64,000 bases of DNA from Streptomyces zinciresistens K42 (lineage in GTDB: Bacteria; Actinomycetota; Actinomycetes; Streptomycetales; Streptomycetaceae). Both the position numbers and the translations under genes were made by a program. The stretch is from the NCBI RefSeq assembly GCF_000225525.1, contig NZ_AGBF01000001.1:202419-266418 (forward strand). The letters are read 5' to 3'. Numbering within the stretch: the stretch's first letter is position 1; each line of letters begins with the position of its first letter. Under the pieces are notes generated by a model that saw only the letters and a program-made list of their open reading frames with translations, did not search any database and was not told where the DNA came from. Below, piece after piece: positions 59,292 through 64,000 of the stretch.

Positions 59292-60359
59292 TCATGCGGC
59301 GCGGGCGGAGAAGAGGGTGTCGAGCTGGCGGAAGGCGTCGTGGGTGGCCTTGGCGAAGGCGGCGACGCCGCGGAGTCGGTCTCGGTGGGCCTGCATCTTC
59401 CGCTGGTGCGCAAAGGCCTGCTGGCTCAGGTCGCTGTCGGCCAGCGTGTTGCCCACCGCGACGACCGCCTTGGGGCCCAGATCCCAGACGACGGTGTTCA
59501 CCGCTGCTCCGGCGGCCGCGATCGGGTCGAGTTCCTGCATGACCCACTCGTGCTTGTGCGGATCCCCGCCGCGTTCGCGCATGGCCTGCACCATGGAGCG
59601 GAACATGCCGCCGGTACCCGCAGCCGGCTCGTTGAACGACTGCCCCCGCCCCGGCTCGGCATCGGCGTCTGATGCGCCGTCATAGAGGAGACGGGCCATC
59701 ATGTCGGCGACCTCCGGAGGCGTGTGGTACTCACCCAGGCCGCGGCGCGAGCTGTGATGCCGCAGATTGGTGATGGTCCACGACATGAGGTCGATGTCCG
59801 AGCGGTAGTACGGATCCTTGTCGCCGGTGTACTGGAGTACGCCCGCGCGCAGTGCGGCCCGGGTGACGGCCGCGACGCCGCGCAGGGCCTGCTCGTCGAG
59901 GTCCTCCTCCGTCCAGCGGAAGATCGGTGCGGCCACATCCATGAGCTCGGGGCGCAGCATCCACGTGGCGGCGTACACCTCGGCGTAGCCCTTGGCAAGG
60001 ACGCGAGGAGGCTGGGCGGCAAAGTAGCGGGAGAGCTGAGCGGCATGGAGCGCGCCCGGGGACTTGATGGGGCACAGGGCCAGGGCCGCGACCACGCCCG
60101 CTGGAATGTCCATACGGCTACTGCCGCAGCTGCGGTACCAGGCGTCGGCGACGGATTCTCCGAAGTCGGAGCCGCGCCGGCGTGTGATGGGGAAGGGCGG
60201 ACAGTCGGTGGTGCCGGCGTGCCGGGCGCATCCCGGATCGCTGCAGTCGGCGGTGCCGTCGGGTTGCGCGTGGCCTGCTGGGGCGAGAGCCGCCGGTGCG
60301 GGCCGCTGGGCGGAGGCGAGGGCTGCGGTGAGGCGGGAGCCCAGGTCGGATGGTGCCAT
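59292..60359 (-). CDS. N6-DNA-methyltransferase-like protein lacking NPPY motif
   Basis: A 355-residue paralogue of the product at 58420-59280, with HSTF-type GLGEYHTPPEVADMMARLLY and SAM motif FNEPAAGTGGMFRSMVQAM. After the acidic stretch VVAVGNTLADSDL it ends without NPPY/F, so it appears to be an HsdM-like shell missing the base-flipping catalytic motif. ATG 60359. It may bind SAM and DNA or partner with another methyltransferase. Ends 12 nt before the paralogue's ATG. Confidence 0.72.
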   Translation of the reverse strand: MAPSDLGSRLTAALASAQRPAPAALAPAGHAQPDGTADCSDPGCARHAGTTDCPPFPITRRRGSDFGESVADAWYRSCGSSRMDIPAGVVAALALCPIKSPGALHAAQLSRYFAAQPPRVLAKGYAEVYAATWMLRPELMDVAAPIFRWTEEDLDEQALRGVAAVTRAALRAGVLQYTGDKDPYYRSDIDLMSWTITNLRHHSSRRGLGEYHTPPEVADMMARLLYDGASDADAEPGRGQSFNEPAAGTGGMFRSMVQAMRERGGDPHKHEWVMQELDPIAAAGAAVNTVVWDLGPKAVVAVGNTLADSDLSQQAFAHQRKMQAHRDRLRGVAAFAKATHDAFRQLDTLFSARAA

Positions 60360-60415
60360 GGGTGAAGCTGACTTTCGTGCGCTGTGCTGATGGATCGTGC
60401 GGCCGGCGCTGCGTT

Positions 60416-61084
60416 TCAGCGCGGGTCGGCGGGAAGCCGGGTGGCGGGTGCGACCTTCGGCCATACGACGGTGTCGGGTTCCACGTGGGCGCGCTGGCTG
60501 CTGAACCGGCGCCGGGCTGCGAGTTCGGCGTCGTCCGCGCAGGCAGCCGTGGTCTCGTACGACGAAAGGCCGCTGGCGTACAGCACGTTGTAGAGCGCGT
60601 CGTAGGCCGCGGCGTCCTCGTGCGGAGTGCGGTAGACGGCGAGCACGGCCATGCCATGGCCGTGGTCGGCGAAGGCGACCGTCCACGCGTCCGGGGCCGC
60701 CGGCGGGTATCCGCCGGCCTGCGCCTCGTCGAGGGCCCGGGCGAACTCCGCCGGGTCGGTGGTGGTGTGCTCTCGCCAGGGCAGGAAGCCGTGGCCCAGG
60801 GCGTAGCGGCCTTCGGCGTCGGGCCGGCAGCGTTCGAGGACCTTCGGAGGATCGCCGAGGCCGAGGATCTCGATGGCTTCGCCGGTGAACCGGAGGTTGA
60901 GGGCGATCGAGGCGTCCGAACGGAGTTCGGCTGCGATCCGGCCCGTCACCTCGCTGGTGAAGCGGGGCTGGATCATGCCGTCGTGCCGGTGGCCGAGGAC
61001 TTCGGCCGGATATGGCCCGCAGTCCTTGAGGGTGACGGAGGAGGGGAACCATTCGGCCGGTCGGCCAGGAGGCTGGGTGTGCAT
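60416..61084 (-). CDS. Hypothetical protein
   Basis: A 222-residue protein (VTLKDCGPYPAEVLGHRHDG, RIAAELRSDASIALNLRFTG) with no domain I can name. ATG 61084 heads the cassette after element 6. Co-directional with the methyltransferase-like genes. Confidence 0.6.
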   Translation of the reverse strand: MHTQPPGRPAEWFPSSVTLKDCGPYPAEVLGHRHDGMIQPRFTSEVTGRIAAELRSDASIALNLRFTGEAIEILGLGDPPKVLERCRPDAEGRYALGHGFLPWREHTTTDPAEFARALDEAQAGGYPPAAPDAWTVAFADHGHGMAVLAVYRTPHEDAAAYDALYNVLYASGLSSYETTAACADDAELAARRRFSSQRAHVEPDTVVWPKVAPATRLPADPR

Positions 61085-61192
61085 GCTGCTGTGTTTCTGC
61101 GTCGGAGAAGCGCGCCGGGGGGCGCGACTGGCGAGGCGGCGTTCAGATCCGGCAGCTCCAGAGGCGCCGTGGGTACGCAGCCAAGAACCTAG

Positions 61193-61221
61193 ACGTTACC
61201 TCCTTAATTCCAATTACGCAA
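61193..61221 (-). promoter_or_regulatory. Array repeat element 6 (promoter-like)
   Basis: Minus strand TTGCGT (61221-61216), 17-bp spacer AATTGGAATTAAGGAGG, TAACGT (61198-61193). TAG of the metallopeptidase gene (61225-61223) precedes it by one base, exactly as at element 5. Confidence 0.85.
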
Positions 61222-61222
61222 T

Positions 61223-62020
61223 CTAGAGAGTGGTGCCGATCCACAGGAACCGGAACGCCGCCTTGAACTGCTCGTGACGGATCAGCGCGTCGGGCATGGC
61301 GCGCAGCAACCGGGCCCGGAACTCCGGGCCATGGGATCGACCCCGCGGGCGCGTCCCGTGGACCAGCTCGTGCACCAGGACGTACTCCAGCAGCGCCGGC
61401 GGGAGCTGGAAAACCGCCCAGTGCAGAGTCAGCCGGTGAGCGCGCTCCTGGTAGATGGCCCCGTTGCAGCGGCCGAGGTCGCGCACCGCCAACTGCGGGA
61501 GCCGGCGCCGGGTCCGCATGCGCGACCAGTGCGCCGGCGCCTCGCCCTCCAGCCAGGCCCGGCCCGCCCGCGCGTACCAGTCGATGACTGGCTGCGCGCC
61601 GTGCCTCTCCAGGTCACCGCGGTAGACGACGAGCAGTCCCGTTCCGTCCTCCTGCTGCCGCATGCGGACCGCAACGGGAGTGTCGACCAGGTGCAGTCGG
61701 ATGGTGCGGCCGAGCCAGAGCAGCTCACAGCCGTCCACCAGGCGCCTGTTCGGGTGCTGGGGCGCCCTCTTGGCCATCTGCCGGGCGTGGGCCTCCAGGC
61801 GCGGGGCGTTCTGGCGGACGAACTGCGTGATCTCGGCGGCCGTCGACGTCGGCAGGATGCGCACGACACGGCGCCCGTCCGGTCGCGTCGTCACTGCATG
61901 CGTGGTACGCCGATGTGACACCACGACGTCGAAGGTGCCGGAGGCGAGGATTCCGTCGGCTTCCAGGGCCGCGGTGACGCCTCGGATGAGGACCTCATCC
62001 GAGGCGGCGGTCGGGTTCAT
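61223..62020 (-). CDS. YgjP/DUF45-like metallopeptidase
   Basis: A 265-residue protein with a metallopeptidase HExxH, YVLVHELVHGTRPRGRSHG, followed by EFRARLL as in YgjP-like (DUF45) zinc proteins, which often accompany type I restriction-modification genes. The N-terminal half contains DLERHGAQPVIDWYARAGRA and MRTRRRLPQLAVRDL typical of the family. ATG 62020 has CAGGAG upstream. The TAG ends at element 6. Function in the family is not known; association with restriction systems is the best clue. Confidence 0.82.
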   Translation of the reverse strand: MNPTAASDEVLIRGVTAALEADGILASGTFDVVVSHRRTTHAVTTRPDGRRVVRILPTSTAAEITQFVRQNAPRLEAHARQMAKRAPQHPNRRLVDGCELLWLGRTIRLHLVDTPVAVRMRQQEDGTGLLVVYRGDLERHGAQPVIDWYARAGRAWLEGEAPAHWSRMRTRRRLPQLAVRDLGRCNGAIYQERAHRLTLHWAVFQLPPALLEYVLVHELVHGTRPRGRSHGPEFRARLLRAMPDALIRHEQFKAAFRFLWIGTTL

Positions 62021-62276
62021 GAAAAGGGGCTCCTGTCGGTCGGTCCGGCGGGCGGGGCGCCGGCGTCGGCCGGCACGCCCTGCCGGCACCGGGCGCCGGT
62101 GGCGTGCCAGCGGGGCAACGCGCGAGGCCCCGGCGGGAGCTGAGCTCGCCGCCAGGGCCATGCAATCGGGGAATGATGGGGTTGGGTCGGGCCGTGTTCC
62201 TCCGGTACGGATCGGGCCCGTGACGGACCCGGCCCGGCCCGGTCGGGGCGGTGCGGGGGCCGGGCGCCGCTGCCGA

Positions 62277-62645
62277 TTACGCAGCGCCTCGTGATCCGTC
62301 GCCGCCTCCACTGACCATGGCGCGGACGTAGCCGTGCGCAGCCGTGGTGTCCTGCGGGTTGCCCAGGGCGGTGGCGAGGGCCGTGACCAGGGCGCGGAGC
62401 TGGTGGCTGAGACTGTCACGGGTGATCCAGTCCCAGGCCGCGTCGTGCCGTTCACGCAGCGGGAGGATCTGACGGGCCAGATCCTGCGCGATCTGGTCGC
62501 GGGCGGCCTCGCACAGGGCGTCGACCAGGGCGGCCGCCCGGGGTTCGGGCAGACCGCCGTCGGCAAGCCTTTCGATCATGTCGTGACGCTGGCTCTCCAG
62601 GTCGAATGCCTGTTGCCTCGCGCGGCTTCGAGCGGAGGGATGCAT
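62277..62645 (-). CDS. Hypothetical protein
   Basis: A 122-residue helical protein (HDMIERLADGGLPEPRAAAL, AAWDWITRDSLSHQLRALVT). ATG 62645 is likelier than GTG 62759, whose extra stretch is low-complexity. No domain. A GC-rich structured gap (62021-62276) separates it from the metallopeptidase gene. Confidence 0.55.
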   Translation of the reverse strand: MHPSARSRARQQAFDLESQRHDMIERLADGGLPEPRAAALVDALCEAARDQIAQDLARQILPLRERHDAAWDWITRDSLSHQLRALVTALATALGNPQDTTAAHGYVRAMVSGGGDGSRGAA

Positions 62646-62762
62646 GGGGTACTGGGCTTCTCTCTGGGTGGGCGGGGGCGCGTTCTTCTGCGTGGCTGGC
62701 TGTGTGTGGCGCCGCCCAGCGGTGGCTGCCCGGCGGAGGGCGTCCCACCAGGCAGCCACCGC

Positions 62763-62978
62763 TCATGCGGCCATGCGTTCCAGGAGTGCGCGCGTGGCGT
62801 CGCTGCGGGTCGAGTCGAGGATCCGGAAGTACGTGTCCTCGTGCCGCCGGAAAGCCTCGTCGAGAGCCTCTTGCAAGTCCGTCTCGGCCAATTGCCCGAG
62901 CACTTGCCTCTGTTCGCTGCTCAAGTCGGGGGCGTCGTGCCAGTCGGCGCGCAACTCGGCGACCGTGATCGGATTCAT
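62763..62978 (-). CDS. Small hypothetical protein
   Basis: A 71-residue protein (AELRADWHDAPDLSSEQRQV, RRHEDTYFRILDSTRSDATR). ATG 62978 overlaps the stop of the upstream gene (ATGA). Unknown family. Confidence 0.6.
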   Translation of the reverse strand: MNPITVAELRADWHDAPDLSSEQRQVLGQLAETDLQEALDEAFRRHEDTYFRILDSTRSDATRALLERMAA

Positions 62979-63313
62979 GAGGTCTCTCGCGTGCCGTCGT
63001 TGGTCGGCGCCAGGGGCGCGGCCTCGAAGGCGACGCACGCCGGGGTCTCCTTGTGGAGGTCGGGACCGCCGTTCCGGCGGCCCGTGCCGATCACCAGAGC
63101 GCACTTCAAGTGCCGCGAGTCGTCGGCAAGTTTCTTCATCTGGAGATGAGCACATCCTCCGCAGTGCTGTCCGGCCTGGAGCGGGCGCCGGGTCGCCGGG
63201 TGGATACCTGCGTCCAGGGCCTGTCGTATGAACCCGCGGCCGCGCCCGGTACGGCCCTCGGCCGAATCGGTGCGCTGCGTCGGGGCGCTCGCGGTGGTGG
63301 GCGAAATGGTCAT
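62975..63313 (-). CDS. Hypothetical protein with CxxC motifs
   Basis: A 112-residue protein with GQHCGGCAHLQMKK and HLKCALVIGTG, plus CVAFEAAPL, suggesting a metal-binding small protein. ATG 63313 overlaps the upstream stop (ATGA). Middle gene of the coupled set after element 7. Confidence 0.6.
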   Translation of the reverse strand: MTISPTTASAPTQRTDSAEGRTGRGRGFIRQALDAGIHPATRRPLQAGQHCGGCAHLQMKKLADDSRHLKCALVIGTGRRNGGPDLHKETPACVAFEAAPLAPTNDGTRETS

Positions 63314-63630
63314 GGCAGATCCTTGTAGCTACTGGGAGACGACGGCTGCGGGCGCTTCCGCCGCCGCACCGCGGTGGTGACGGCTGCGAGCGCCGTGGCG
63401 CTGACGATGGCGAGCCCGTACGCCGAGTGCATCGCGGCGCGCGCCAGGAAGTCGACGGTGACGGCTCCGTCGGCGAACCGTGCCGGGGTGATGCCGGTGG
63501 CCGCCTGAGCCGTCATGCCCGCCCCGGTGGCGGCGGCTGCCGTCACGGCCAGCCCATGGCCCGAGCGGCGTGAGGTGCCACGGCGCGCCTGGACAGCTGT
63601 GCGCTCACGGGCTGGAAAAGGTACGGACAT
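63310..63630 (-). CDS. Small membrane protein, hypothetical
   Basis: A 106-residue protein with one or two hydrophobic stretches (GLAVTAAAATGAGMTAQAA and YGLAIVSATALAAVTTAV) and a basic C-terminus. ATG 63630, first gene after element 7, about 90 nt from its -10. Unknown function. Confidence 0.6.
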   Translation of the reverse strand: MSVPFPARERTAVQARRGTSRRSGHGLAVTAAAATGAGMTAQAATGITPARFADGAVTVDFLARAAMHSAYGLAIVSATALAAVTTAVRRRKRPQPSSPSSYKDLP

Positions 63631-63721
63631 GGTTCTCCGGAAGTCGGACGACCGGACGGCGCCTGGCCGTGTCGGTGGAACGCGGCGACCGCATCGGACT
63701 GCGGGTCACCGTCACAACACA

Positions 63722-63750
63722 AGCCTACCGCCATAAATCCAATTATGCAA
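63722..63750 (-). promoter_or_regulatory. Array repeat element 7 (promoter-like)
   Basis: Minus strand TTGCAT (63750-63745), 17-bp spacer AATTGGATTTATGGCGG, TAGGCT (63727-63722). TAA of the partial gene (63745-63743) lies inside it. CATAA-N6-TTATG forms a small inverted repeat in this copy. Confidence 0.85.
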
Positions 63751-64000
63751 TCCAACGGGGATGGGCGAGGGCTTCCTTCAGCCGGTCCTCGGCGAGCCTG
63801 CGGCGAACGGCTTCGGCGATCGCCGACCACACCTTCCCCCGGGCCGGGTCCGCCGGGATCGCCGGCTCACCCTGTACCCCCCGGACCGTGATCACCGTGT
63901 CGCCCTGGGGCGGGCGTACGCGATGGCACAGGATGACCGTCGGCGTGCCGTGGCCAGGGATGTACGCCCCGGAGGTGTCAATGACCCACCGCATATCGAA
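63743..64000 (-). CDS. PglX-like DNA methyltransferase C-terminal part, 5' end outside window
   Basis: The 3' end of a gene entering from the right edge. Visible residues include VIDTSGAYIPGHGTPTVILC and GEPAIPADPARGKVWSAIAE, matching the C-terminal conserved stretch of BREX/Pgl PglX-type adenine-specific methyltransferases. Typical PglX proteins extend much further beyond this stretch, but here the ORF stops about 30 residues later, so it is either a truncated relative or a smaller family. The TAA is inside element 7. The catalytic part would lie outside the window. Confidence 0.6.
   Translation of the reverse strand, partial: FDMRWVIDTSGAYIPGHGTPTVILCHRVRPPQGDTVITVRGVQGEPAIPADPARGKVWSAIAEAVRRRLAEDRLKEALAHPRWIA

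Noticed and set aside
48393..63750. The seven repeats as a CRISPR array or iterons
   Set aside because: They are kilobases apart with genes between and promoter spacing; no spacer or clustered iteron arrangement exists.

Overview
The window looks like part of a Streptomyces (or close actinomycete) accessory replicon or chromosome arm. It is very GC-rich with strongly GC3-biased genes, GTG starts and ATGA/GTGA start-stop overlaps are common, and several gene families are typical of streptomycetes: an XRE/DUF5753 regulator with its DUF397 partner, a DUF574 methyltransferase, a DUF2637 membrane protein and a streptomycete-type Tad locus. No rRNA, replication, partition or conjugation gene is visible, so I cannot say whether the element is a large plasmid, an integrated element or a chromosome end.

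Layout. (1) 1-10.3 kb, mostly plus strand: a tightly coupled, apparently undescribed metabolic cluster with a GT4 glycosyltransferase, PIG-L deacetylase, WbqC-like protein, GTP cyclohydrolase I, a dTMP-kinase-like P-loop kinase, a radical SAM enzyme with unusual Cys spacing, a DegT aminotransferase, a DEDDh exonuclease, a Nudix hydrolase, a helical protein coupled to a short PEP-synthase-like dikinase, and a HAD phosphatase. (2) 10.3-20.9 kb: a 2H phosphoesterase, three paralogous regulator-like proteins sharing an N-terminal domain, a Nudix enzyme, a PCC/DUF296 protein, an asparaginase, XRE/DUF5753 plus DUF397, a DUF574 methyltransferase and two unknowns. (3) 21-32 kb: a prepilin peptidase, a DUF2637 protein, small plasmid-type hypotheticals, a CoiA-like protein, lexA and a catalytically degenerate Y-family polymerase, the last two each with an imperfect SOS box. 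(4) 32-43.9 kb, minus strand: a complete Tad/Flp pilus operon ending in a giant LysM-BTAD protein. (5) 44-47.7 kb: a tandem-HTH regulator, a Nudix hydrolase and a lipoprotein operon. (6) 47.9-64 kb, minus strand: an array of short operons.

The most striking region is (6). Seven copies of a near-identical element, minus-strand consensus TTGCRTAAYTGGATTTA, lie at 48.4, 50.0, 53.5, 54.5, 58.4, 61.2 and 63.7 kb, all in the same orientation. Six of them read as sigma-70-type promoters with exactly 17 bp between TTGCNT and a -10 hexamer. In five of the seven, the stop codon of the preceding gene is either inside the element (TAA of GCATAA, GCTTAA) or fused to its edge (TAGA-TTGCGT). The array therefore looks like end-to-end cassettes, each a promoter plus operon. 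The cargo includes DNA-modification genes: a DpdA-like (TGT-related) protein coupled to a Mom-like protein, two N6-methyltransferase-like proteins lacking the NPPY catalytic motif (one with a premature stop), a PP-loop/PAPS-reductase-like ATPase, a YgjP-like metallopeptidase, a PglX-like C-terminus at the window edge, and a non-canonical tRNA with anticodon UAU. I read this as a defence or anti-restriction/DNA-hypermodification cassette array under a common promoter signal; that interpretation is inference.
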